From the NCBI RefSeq assembly GCF_034190915.1, contig NW_026947507.1, forward strand, positions 18,052,501 through 18,116,500: a stretch of DNA of 64,000 nucleotides. The letters run 5' to 3'. Origin of the DNA: Cavia porcellus (taxonomy: Eukaryota; Chordata; Mammalia; Rodentia; Caviidae). The stretch's first letter is position 1. Every line of letters begins with the position of its first letter. Shown piece after piece: positions 1-10,577 of this stretch. Below the pieces are notes generated by a model. That model saw only the letters and a program-made list of their open reading frames with translations. It did not search any database and was not told the DNA's origin. A program made the position numbers and the translations under genes.

Positions 1-525
1 TCATGCAAAACATTATCTAAGCCTTGGGTTTTAGTTAAGAAGCAGAATTTATTTTTGTAAAATGATAGGGACATTGAAAATATTTTTAAAGACAAAGAAT
101 AATTTATACCTCTAAAAATAAACTTTTTAAGCTTTGTATTTAAGATAAGAATATAGGAACTGAAGGATTAGAAACAAGTTATTGGAGCAAGCTTTAAAAT
201 TCATATTTATTTGAGAAAATAAGATCAAATGAAATATATAAAGGATTTTCTTGATGTTATGTTAATAGAGTACATTTTTTAAAAAGTATGGAAGTATTCG
301 ATTATCCATGGAATAGAATTTAATTCCTATACATGTTTATAGAGAATTTCATTGTACTATTTAAAAAGGGTTGCAAACAAGAAAAAAAAAAAAAAACTAG
401 AATTAATCATAAAATAAATCCTGTCATACTAAAAGTAAAGTATTAAAAAACAGACTTCCAAAAAGGAAATATGAAAATTTTGGGAGCGGCTTTTGTATAT
501 CTAAATTCCAACTATCCAGGAAGTG
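1..525. other. Unassigned AT-rich DNA
   Basis: I see no open frame, repeat family or regulatory motif cluster here beyond a short A-run near 380-396. It reads as ordinary AT-rich intergenic or intronic sequence. Confidence 0.5.
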
Positions 526-655
526 GTTGCAGAAGCATCAAGTGTAAGACCAGAGTCAGCAACTCAGAGATAACCTGTTTCAAAATAAAACACAGTTAGG
601 CCTGGTGATGGTGATGTAGCTCAGTGCAAGACTTGAGCTTTAATCACACAGTGAG
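526..655 (+). repeat. B1-dID dimeric SINE, diverged
   Basis: The left part reads like the 3' part of a B1 monomer ('gaccagagtcagcaactcag', then 'cctgtttcaaaataaaa'). It is followed directly by an ID-like, tRNA-derived right monomer ('ggtgatgtagctcagtg', the box A region). This left-B1, right-ID order is the B1-dID architecture of squirrel-related rodents. The box B half is badly degraded. The copy runs into the purine-rich microsatellite that follows, which probably grew from the A-rich tail. The family call is by eye. Confidence 0.6.
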
Positions 656-780
656 ACAGAAGAGGGGAGGAGGAGGAGGAGAAGGAAGAGAAGGAGGTGG
701 AGAAGGAAGAGAAGGAGGAGGAGAGGAGGGGGAGGAAGAAGAGGGGAAGCAAAGGGGAGCAGAGAGGAGGAAAGAGAAAG
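656..780. repeat. GGA/GAA-rich purine microsatellite
   Basis: This is a nearly pure purine stretch of GGA, GAA and GGGA units with few interruptions (for example a T at 698 and isolated C residues). It gives a glycine/glutamate-rich 109-residue open frame (624-953, plus strand) that is a by-product of the repeat. It sits at the tail of the preceding SINE. Confidence 0.85.
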
Positions 781-790
781 AGATATTACA

Positions 791-1416
791 ATTACAAACA
801 AAGACAAAACAACTAAAACAAAAAATTTGTGGGGTTATTAAACTGATCCTGAAAGCTTTTGGTCAGGCAAGCACTGTACTTTCAATGGCTATAAAAATGC
901 ATTCTTCAGTGGAAATATCAGACTTCAGGTTCCTAAACCTTAGGGTTTTTTAGGTAGGGAGGACTTTTAATTTCACTGAACCATTTGTGGAAGAAAAATA
1001 ATGTTCTCTAATGTTATAATGATAACTTCAAAAAAATAAATATATTTCTCATATATGGAGCACTCAGTTCCATATATGAGCAGGGCATTAGATCAGAAAA
1101 GGAAATGTAGTATTAAAAATGTGACAGTAGAACCATTGGGATGTATTGTCTATTTTAAAATTTCTAATATAATAATATGAAGATACACAGTTTAATATAA
1201 TTTATTAAAATTGTTCTTTTTAAAGTAAATAATAAAGCGTCAAGCAAAATACCATAAAACAGCATTAAATAGCATATTGAACAATAGAACAGTATTCAAT
1301 AATTTGGAAAATATAGATTGGTATGATATATTCTGTATAATGGTTCTTTCAGGACTGACCAAATAAAACCACTGGGTAAAATATAACTAATATAATTATT
1401 GGGGAAAAATAAAATG
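791..1416. other. Unassigned AT-rich DNA with one short hairpin
   Basis: No repeat family is recognised. A perfect inverted repeat with 12-bp arms (1048-1059 and 1069-1080) and a 9-base loop is present. Nothing else stands out. Confidence 0.5.
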
Positions 1417-1812
1417 CAGGCATAACTCAGAGATATTGTGATGTAAGCTTCAAAGCATTTAATAAATTGAATATCACAACAATACTCAGTTGTTTTTATT
1501 TTCCAGTTTATATAAAACGAATTTATACTACAAGTAGTATATTAACCACGCAATCGATTGTTGTGTGATAGAACAATGTACGCATGTTAATTAAAAAACA
1601 CTTTATTACTGCCTAGCACATGTCCCCTTGGTTTCAATCCTTAGTTTGCAAAAATACACAAAACAAAATAAACTTTGCTAAAATTGTTGAAGACTCTTGG
1701 GAAAATGGTCCTTAAAGAATTATGTGACACGGGTGGCCAGAAACTTTCAAATAATAAAAACATAATCTGCTAAGCATAATAAAATAAAGTATGATAAAAT
1801 GAGGTATTGCTG
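1417..1812 (+). mobile_element. Tigger1-type DNA transposon remnant (internally deleted)
   Basis: The left end 'caggcataactcagagata' and right end 'gaggtattgctg' match the inverted termini of Tigger1 (pogo/Tc1-mariner superfamily) with scattered mismatches. The subterminal blocks also fit: 'gaatatcacaa', 'acaatgtacgcatgttaatt' and 'cactttatta' on the left, and 'aaacataatctgctaagc' on the right. The roughly 400 bp retained is far shorter than the autonomous element of about 2.4 kb, so the transposase region is missing and the copy cannot move by itself. A 'ta' follows the right end, as expected for TA target duplication. The base pair on the left is 'tg', probably a mutation. Confidence 0.75.
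1609..1675 (+). repeat. 5'-truncated ID fragment inside the Tigger remnant
   Basis: 'gcctagcacatgt' followed by 'ggtttcaatccttagt' and a tail 'acacaaaacaaaataaa' resembles the 3' half of an ID element (box B plus A-rich tail). The 5' half is missing. It interrupts the Tigger1-like sequence, so it is younger than the transposon. Confidence 0.5.
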
Positions 1813-4800
1813 TAAGAAAGAAAAAAGAATTTTATAAAATTTGAACATCATCCTGTGATAGTTAACTATTGTGTTAAAAATAGGATTAGCATAGTTCTGG
1901 GGGTGGCTGTACTGCTTTACTGGCACCAGCCAACAGATCTGTAGCTTGACCTGAGTAAAAAGAGGCGAGAGGAGGAAGTATTCCTTCCGTGACCTCTGGT
2001 AATGGCCTTGCCATTAGCATGAATCATTCCTCGCAGGATTCCAGCAAAGTACCGTCACTGCACCAGCTTAGACGCTTTGCCTACCAATAGGACTCTGCTG
2101 CATGCTCCTCTTGCACATTGACTAGATTCTTCCACTTTCAGGTTCCCAGACAGCATGTTGCATTCTTTCACACTGATCCTTTAGGCAGTAAGGCTATGTC
2201 ATAAATCATATTAGGCAATGATGCCTCCAAATATTCAAACGAAAACAAAAGAAAATTAAATTAAATGCCACTTATACCAATAAGTGTTGTCAGAGCATTC
2301 TAGCTAACACTGCCCATATAGTAATTCACTGAGCAAAGATTTGATGCAAGGAAATATAACTACAGGGTGGATGTTATATTACTACTAAATGTTATATCAC
2401 TACTACTACTAAATGCGATGTAGACATTCCTTCCTGAAGCTCAATGGAGCGGAATAGCATAAATAATATTAATATGTTGTCAACAACTTTTAATTAGCTG
2501 TCACAGAGCAGCAGAACATTGTATTTATAAGAAAATAAAATGAAATTTTGGATTTATGTAAAATGCAATTTACTTGTCTTATATCTTAAATTTTATGTTA
2601 ATAGTGAAATTTTATTATTCAGAACTTTTCTGTGTTTGTCACAGACAAGAAAATTTCATTTATTCTTCATGAACCTGAAACCAAATAAAGACCATGTAGT
2701 CAGGTTGCTGGTTAGAACAATTTGACTTTGAAACACTATCTGTCACCATGAAAAATTCATAATGATTTTCTTTAAAATTGAATCAACTTAGATTTGCCAT
2801 AAAAATAGCTAAATTCAAAGCATTCTTGATATTATAAGGACAGTAGATAAAAGAGATAGATTTTGTCTTCTTGTCCATTGTGTTTCTGTAAGATCTGTTT
2901 AATATACCTTCTAATTTATTAGTCACTGTAGTAACATACTGAATGTTACAACAAAGAATATGAACACCTTGGTTTTATTCTAGACTATTTTTAGTCTTTT
3001 CTTCCTCTTTTCTCCACATGTGGTTGTTTGTATATTAATTATTTGACTTGATAATTATTATGATTCCAATTTCCAGATACAGTTTAATTCTCAGCTTAGT
3101 AATTTCTGTTATTTACTTCTAAATATGTTATAAAATATTTTCCACATTATTTGAAATCTATCAAACACAAAGTTGGAGCTATTTCTATTGTATATATGCA
3201 AATATTTCACTTTCTGTTTTTTTTCTTTCACCTGTCATTTAATTATTCAACCTAATTTCTATTTTCTTTCAGGCTATTTGAAAATAACCATAATGTAGTT
3301 GGTATTAGCATAAAAACATACTTTAAATACTGGGTTAAAAAGTTTTACCTACAACTTTAACTTTAGATACAGAGGCACAATATGTGAGTGTCAACAAATT
3401 GCCTGTTAACTTCCACTTGCCCACTCTCATCTAAAGGCTAGTTTGTTTTTATCTTGTTACTATGGTGACCTTGTCTGTCTGACCTTGTCTGTCTCTCTGA
3501 AAGGAATAGTAAGAATGAATTTAAAAATCTGCCCTTAAGCACGTCTTTGAAACAATTAATTTTCATTTAGAAAAGACTTGAGGATCAAAATATGGATGCC
3601 TCATTCTATACATAGTATTTTGCCTTTTAAACTAAAAATAGGCAACTTCAGAGACAGGTTAAATTTGAAATGGACCTTCATCATTTCATATTTGCAAAAA
3701 TACATATACAGATATATGTTTATTTTTAAGCTATTTTTATTTTGAGGAGACAGTAAGTTATATGACTGCTTCATAATGGACTACGCATTGCCAATATTTA
3801 ACAATTGGAGAAAGTAATTTTGTCCACTATATTGCCGCATGTTATTGGGTTTATAGACCAGAGTATAAGAAGTCACATCACACTAAGGTGACATGCAAAG
3901 GTTTTATCATTCTCTGAATTATTGCTGGACAAGTACATGCAGCCGCACTGGTACAGGGTCAGTCAGAAATGCAGATGGAGGGAACCTCTGCTTGCCCTGC
4001 CTGCAGCAACTCCTCTGGCCATTTTAGAGCTGGCACTGATGGGTTTCTGAGGGAACAACATTCATCTGCCCTTGGGCAGACGTGCCTCGTACAGTCTAAA
4101 GAATTTAAAAGCTAAATTCTTTAAAGGCAAAAACCTAAAACTTTTTGAAAAGTAGCATTTTATACTTTTCTTCTGCCCCATACTATTAATATGAAAATAG
4201 TGGCAATTTTTCTTTGATCTATCCTTCATCTCTCTGGATGAAAGACATTTTTAATCTTGACTTTATTAATTATCTAGATATAAACATCGGATATGGAAGT
4301 GAATTTTGTAAAGGCTTCCTACAAGGGTTACTCTATGCTTCTTTTCCCTAGCATTGATTCCTGATTACCAAAGCCATTTTTTAATTAGCCAATGAAAGGC
4401 ACCACACCCCTTGCTTCCTAAACTCAACCTGTGCTCTTCAAACACATTCTTTAGATCCCAAACTAGAATGTAAATGTATTTAGGGATTTTCTTTAACCTC
4501 CGTAACAGTTCTAGATATATTAGCTCAATCTAGAATACTACTATGTACTCTTACTTCTGAAAAGGCCTTTAATATAAAAAGAAATGGAAAGTTAAAAATA
4601 ACTCAATATCATGATGGATAGTTTGTGAGATATTTTGAGTGAAACTTAAATAAATTAATATTGATAATTTTCTATTAGTTTGGAAAATGAATAAAAGTCC
4701 CATATTTTTAATTCTGTACAGAAATAGGGTTTCTCATTTATTATTAGGAGGAGTATAATTCATCAAAAGCTTATTATAAATCACTTAGGACTATCGATCA

Positions 4801-5102
4801 AAATTACAAAATGTATTAAAGTTCAGAAAATTTCCCCTCAGGTAATAATTCCACTAACATGTGCAAATTGTTCATTAAAACCTTGTTTGTAATAAGAAAA
4901 AAAATGAAAAACCCCTATTTTCATAGTTAGAGGATCTGATAAGGAATTATGCTGCTTTCATGCAGTAAAATACAAAGCATATATTAGAAATGAGATATAT
5001 TTTATATGTACTATCATTAGAAAAGTTACCAAAGAAAAGTATGAAAGATGCTGTGCAATAATCCTGTTGTTACATATTTTACACATGGATAAATATATTT
5101 TT
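1813..5102. other. Unassigned intergenic or intronic DNA
   Basis: No gene is visible. Two pockets are less AT-rich than their surroundings: about 1980-2170 and about 3930-4090 (the second with 'cctgcctgcagcaactcctc'). Neither has an open frame or a repeat match I can name. A small perfect hairpin has arms at 4098-4107 and 4113-4122. The 61-residue open frame at 2540-2725 has ordinary AT-rich composition and no recognisable domain. Confidence 0.45.
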
Positions 5103-5117
5103 AAAAATTATATATTG

Positions 5118-5224
5118 TAGGGGCTGGGGATTTAGCTCAGCGGCATAAGCACCTGCCTTGCAAGCAGGCGGTCGTGAGTTCGATCCCTAGTACCGATAAA
5201 AAGTTTAAAAAAAAAAAAAAGAGC
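5118..5224 (+). repeat. ID SINE, young copy with perfect target duplication
   Basis: This is a full-length tRNA-derived ID element: start 'ggggctgggga', box A 'tttagctcagcgg' (5131-5143), box B 'agttcgatcc' (5177-5186) and an oligo(A) tail ending at 5220. It is flanked by a perfect 15-bp direct repeat, 'aaaaattatatattg', at 5103-5117 and 5225-5239, the mark of L1-mediated insertion. The intact boxes and perfect duplication make it the youngest SINE I see in the window. The body variant 'cggcataagc...gcaagcaggcgg' differs from mouse/rat ID and should be diagnostic of a lineage subfamily. Confidence 0.9.
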
Positions 5225-5239
5225 AAAAATTATATATTG

Positions 5240-6045
5240 AAAGACATATGCAGTACATTTTTTTAATTAGAAAAGTTTAACTTTTTCTACTTTTGTATTT
5301 TTGAATATTTAAAAACTATATCACTATCCTAACTGTAATAAAATATAATTTAACATAAACGTGTACTTTTTATAATTTAAAAATCTTCAATGCATGTACA
5401 TATAGCTCATTTATGAATGAATTTATCATAAATTAAATGTGAGAAGATAATTTACTTTTTTGTTAGTGTTTGTATTGCCTAAGAATAAACAATACTTTGC
5501 CCGTCCAATTTAAAAAATAATTAGCAATTTTGAGTTCTAACTCTTACTGTTTGAGATGCATAAGATGATAGTACTAGAAGTTCTAAGGAAATTCTATAAA
5601 TTCATTTTTTAACTGGTGTTTTTCTACTTTTAACTACAAAGCTCAGGACTTTATGCTTTTGTGAGTTTCTGTTTACCTAATAGTTTTCTAGTGTCTAAAG
5701 GTAGACATAAATACTTCTAAATCCTTTATAACCCATTGGGATGGAATTAAAATTTCTGTGTATTTCACCAGGTAAGTAACTAAAATTTCTTTGATGAATT
5801 TCTTCAGCTTTAAGGAGTTTTTAAAGTCCTGAAAGAATATTCTTTAACATTCAAAGGCAGTTTTATTTTTTCCTATCTTTGTGTTCTTTGTAAACATTAA
5901 AACGATTTATTTAAGAGTATGGATTTCTTTATGGTCTGACACATCCTAATATTTTCTGTTCATCATCTCTTCTCATAACAAAGTTAATCTTAGTATCTTA
6001 TTTCACTTTATTTCAAATTATTTAGCCCAGTAACATATTTTTCAG
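5240..6045. other. Unassigned AT-rich DNA
   Basis: I see no repeat family, open frame or RNA gene in this stretch. Confidence 0.5.
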
Positions 6046-6047
6046 TC

Positions 6048-6080
6048 AAAAAAAAACAAAAACAAAAACAAAAAAAAAAC

Positions 6081-6118
<38 letters not shown>

Positions 6119-6140
6119 AAAACTCCAAACAAAACAAAAG
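6048..6140 (+). repeat. (AAAAC)n simple repeat
   Basis: Runs of A with regularly spaced C, in mainly AAAAC and AAAAAC units, decay at the right into 'aaaccccaaaaactcc'. It may be the expanded tail of a retroposon whose body is no longer recognisable. Confidence 0.85.
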
Positions 6141-7370
6141 TATAGTGCAAGGATTTACAGTATGTTTCTGAAACTCCACCTCAGATGCTCCTGCATAATG
6201 TATTAGAACCCTAAGCCATGGTTTTGGTCTTATGTAGCTAGACTCTTTAAGTATGTTCTAGATAAATGAGATTAGACAGTTGTTTTCCTGGGAATGATAT
6301 AGGAGACATAAACTTAAAACAGAGAACTTACTGTAATAAATTTTATTCATTGGCAGAGGTAAGATCAGATAATTTAAAAACTAAAGCATTTTTAAGATTT
6401 TTTCTCAAAGTAAAAGAACTACCACTTGAATGCCCACACAATGCTTTGTGACCCTGAGAGCTATCTTTGCAGGGAAGGTGATTCAAAATATTGAATGGTA
6501 GGAAGGTTTTATTGACAGATTCTCTCTTAAGCAGACACCTACAAATCTATACAAACATGAGGCTTAAATTCTCTAAAATTCTTTTTTATGCTTTACTGGT
6601 ATAAATCAAAGTAAAATGTGGAATTATTTGTTAAAAACGTTATTCTTTTTGAAGTATGCGTTTTACATGTATTGCTTAAGATTTTCTTGGTTTTACTTAT
6701 TGAAATCAATTTCAAAAATGTACTTCCTGCTTAGAGTTATAAAACTACCTGCAATTTTGCACATTTGCAATAAGAAGTGAAAGGTGATTATGATATGTCA
6801 CCCCAAAAGATACACATTGGCATGGATCATCTTAACCTGTTAATTATTGAGAATAAATGCAACAAATTCTGTTTTCCTCCTTTGTGCCTAAAAGCAGAGT
6901 GCAAGTCTACCTTTGTGCAGGTGTTTCCTCTCTAAGAAGAAGAAAAATGATCTTTATTATTAGAGAAGGAGATGGTACCAAATGAATGTGCATAAAAAAT
7001 CCCTAAAAATAAATACTTACTCATCAGTTTCCCCCACATTAATTTTTCCAATAATTCATTGCCCCAAGTGTCTCAGAATTGTTTCTTTCATCTGGACAGT
7101 TTGCCACAATTTATCATAATTTGTTAAAATGGTCTATGAGCCTTTTGTATTTAACTATTTCTTAGGGTCTTTACTCTCCATGCAGGCTTCTAAGCACAGG
7201 AAACATACAAGTAACAAACAAGTTCTTTTTGGGAAACACAGTTTATGTAAACCCCTGCCCCAGTTAGGTAACCACAAAGAAATAGCATAACCTGGGGATC
7301 CCTGCTCACCAGAGGCGACCTGTAAGATGTTAAGGTAAGTGATAGTATGAACTAATGTTTATTCATCCAT
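6141..7370. other. Unassigned AT-rich DNA
   Basis: There is no supported feature. The 61-residue open frame at 6266-6451 has no recognisable motif. Confidence 0.45.
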
Positions 7371-7686
7371 CCTTGTTCATATGCTAAATACGTCAATGTG
7401 ATGATATTAGATTATGGGTGATTTGGGAAGTAATTAAATTATAACAATAGAGCTATCATGGATGGGCTTAGTGCGCTAATAAGAAGAGATACAAATACTT
7501 TTATTCTTTTCTTTCCTCATGTAAGTAATCAGCAAGTAATTGGTAATTTTTAAACTAGAAATAAGGGCCTCACAAGAATCCAACTGCACCACTTCCCTAT
7601 GCTTAGATTTCCAGCCTCTATAACTGTAAATATTTGTTTGCTGCTTAATCCCCTCAGTAGATAGGATTCTGTCATGGTAGATCTAA
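7371..7686 (+). mobile_element. MLT1-like ERVL-MaLR LTR, old
   Basis: Ordered matches to a MaLR LTR are visible: 'gttcatatgctaaat', 'caatgtgatgatattag', 'ggcttagtgcgctaataag', 'agggcctcacaagaatcc', 'ccagcctctataactgtaaa' and a degraded 'tttgtttgctgcttaatccc' near the 3' end. This order is the one expected for the plus strand. It is a solo LTR with heavy substitution. No internal region is seen beside it. Confidence 0.6.
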
Positions 7687-8134
7687 CTTCCTAAACCACC
7701 TAAAGAAGCTGCAATCTGTAGGATTTCTGATTCAATCTGCCCTCTACAGATTCAGCATCCAGTATTGGGTCTCAAGATATTAGTAATATGTGCTCTTCTT
7801 GGTATTTTCAAATTTAGAGACACAGAAGAAATATTGTGTAAACTAGTTCTTTGGGTACTGCCACTTTTGTTTTACTGGCCTTTCCTATTGATCCATTGTC
7901 TTTCAAAGGTAACCAATTGCTCTTTGCTTTGGTATTTTTATGAAGCTAAATAATACAGGGACTAAAAATATGAAATTCAGATTCTATATGCCTGCTGTTC
8001 AAATCGACCTCATAGATCAGTGAGAAATTTTAAATCTCACTAGAATGGTGTGGCATTAATATAATTACATAAGTTTTTTTTTTTTTTTTTCATCCTAGTA
8101 TTTTTGAGTTGACATTTTAGTTTGGATCTAATCT

Positions 8135-8256
8135 TTTCTGTCTCTGTCTCTGTCTCTGTGTCTGTCTCTCTCTGACTCTCTCTCCCTCTCTCTGTCTCTG
8201 TCTCTCTCTGTCTCTCTCTTTCTCTCTGTCTCTCTCTGTCTCTCTCTCTCTCTCTG

Positions 8257-8332
<76 letters not shown>
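8135..8332. repeat. TC/TCTG-rich microsatellite (about 200 bp)
   Basis: The left part alternates TCTG with TCTC units and the right part resolves into nearly pure (TC)n up to 8332. The minus strand is purine-rich and encodes an Arg/Glu repeat frame (8128-8349) that is not a gene. The tract ends about 20 bases before the exon-like block discussed in the findings. Confidence 0.9.
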
Positions 8333-8333
<1 letters not shown>

Positions 8334-8424
8334 TTTTCTTTCCTAACAAAAGGTACAGATATTTGTATCTACATCTGCTGTGGAACTGGACATCATCAAT
8401 GTGGAAATTGAAGGCAGGAAGTAT

Positions 8425-10525
8425 GTAAGTGACGTTTTCTTTATGAAACTGGCAACATTCCAGAGTTAATTGAAACAGACATTGCTGAGCATTAATGCCC
8501 TTTGCACTATTATTTTTTTAGAGAAAAAAAAGCGAACAGAAAAAAGGGTAGAATTATACAGAATTTAAAAAAAATAGTAAAAAATCATTAGTTGATAAGT
8601 TACTTATTATCTTAAAAGTAGTTATCTAAATTACAAAATCAAAGCATAAAAAGTAGACATTGAAACAATGACAACACAAACTATTCTGTTTGATAAGTTA
8701 ATGAAAATTTAGTAGTATAATGCACACTTAAACATACACTGAGGTGTATCCTTTAGAGCACTTTCTTTCCCTTTCATTATTATAATATGTATTATATATT
8801 AGATCCCTCCACTCCTCCAGTTTTGTTCAATGTTTTGTGAGGATTTCCAATTCAGATAGTGTAAGTGGAGCTCTGGGACCACCCTCTCCACCAACCTGAA
8901 CCTAGGCAATGCCACAGGGCAACCACTCTGCCCTCACCTTTGTTTTAAGGCTTACTACCCACACTGTCCAGAGCCAGAGAGAAGAATATCAAAGACCCAT
9001 TGCAATTCAAAATACTGAACAAGACACCTGTGTGCTAGCGTGTATGCTTGACCTATAGTATTCTTTTTATGCTGGATCTCATTGAAGTTTCATGCTGGAT
9101 GTTCATGCATCCAATTGTGACAGAGTGGATTATGGGAAAAGTCATGCACAGTAGATGAAATTGTGTTGACTCAACACCCGCCAATCATGTTCTAGAAGAT
9201 CCAAGGGGAGATGCCTTAGACCCAGTACAACACTTTAAATTCTTTAGCTCAGTGCCCTCAAGTGCTCATGCTATCTTTCCCCTACCACCTCTAGCACAAG
9301 TTTGCTTACTCTGTGTGAAGCTTCACCCTTTAAACTTTATTAAGAATAGTTTTTTTTTTTTTTAAATTACCACTGTGTGCCATCACAAATTGTTTGTTTG
9401 TGATGAAAAAGAACCTAGAAACCTGTTGTGGGACCTGTTGTCTGTGGGACAACAGATGGCCCATGCTAACACTTTGGTAGCACCCATGTAATCTTTCTTG
9501 ACAAGTTCAAGCAGTCTGTAATTGGAAGCAAGAAGCAGGATTTTCACAAACATTATCCTCAGCACCTGTGGGAAGAGTCTTTACTTTTTTTGTTAAAACT
9601 GTGAGTGAATTTTGACAGATTGGTCATTATATTGTTTGTACCTGCCCCAGGGTTATCCTCTTTGTCTATATGAAAAGACTAAATTCTTTCAAAAATGGTA
9701 TCCATTTGTGCTGCTTAGCAGTGAGTCCACCCTCGGTGGAACTGTCCGAGTTTCTATTCAGTAGACTAGGTGATGGATCTTCAGAGTAGGCAAAACTTTT
9801 ATATTAAAAAAGCAGGTTATTATTCTAAATAAGTGCCTTATTAGTACCTGTGAGGAGGTCAAAATAGATTATTCCAAAAAGGAACTTTGTGTAGTTTGGG
9901 GGATTTAGCAAAAATTACACAACAAAAATCAGACTTAGAACTCAAGTTACAATCTACATTGACCAGACCATAAATGTCTCTTCTTCATCATATTTCATAT
10001 TCTTTACACCTGAGTTCCTGTCTCTGACCCTGCAGATAACTGTTGGCATTTCTAAATCCATGTTTCCTCCCAATTCAGGCCCCAAATCCTAAACAAATTC
10101 TGTAATTCATAAAAACTGCTTTAATTTTCTTAGAAAACCTTTTGAACATACAAATTTCCTATTTAATTTCCATTTCTTTCCAAGAATTTCAAAATGTATT
10201 CTGCCTGACCACCAGAAATATGAATATATGCTGCTTTTTAAAATGCTGATAGGCAGTAAACAATAACGGCAGGGTCTCAGGGAATCACGGCAAGATTATT
10301 TTGCTGACTGCTGACAACTTGTAATTGTAACCACTCCCCAGAATTTTATAATCAAACCCTATCATCATGAAACTTCTTTAACATGAATTCTTACCTTGAA
10401 TATATAGATAGGTGACCACTGACCAGTCAACAACTTATGCTGTTCTTTTAACTAATGCTTTATAATAAGCAATTTACTGTAATCTATTTCTTCTTCCTTT
10501 TTTTCTTTCTAGTTAGTAACACTTG

Positions 10526-10527
<2 letters not shown>
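8425..10527. other. Unassigned DNA
   Basis: No gene or repeat family is recognised. The segment at about 8860-9270 is somewhat less AT-rich and non-repetitive, but has no sustained open frame. The 60-residue frame at 9383-9565 (minus strand) shows no motif. Confidence 0.45.

Positions 10528-10575
<48 letters not shown>
10528..10575. repeat. (AT)n microsatellite
   Basis: This is an uninterrupted AT dinucleotide run of about 48 bp. Confidence 0.95.

Positions 10576-10577
<2 letters not shown>

Noticed and set aside
624..953. Glycine/glutamate-rich 109-residue open frame
   Set aside because: It starts in an ID-like SINE half and runs through the GGA-rich tract. The remainder is ordinary AT-rich DNA.
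5118..5224. Possible genuine tRNA gene
   Set aside because: Boxes A and B are present, but the 5' extension, A tail and target duplication show an ID retroposon. The other tRNA-like hits (39862, 53142, 58457) are the same.
8128..8349. Minus-strand Arg/Glu-repeat open frame
   Set aside because: It is a translation of the TC microsatellite.
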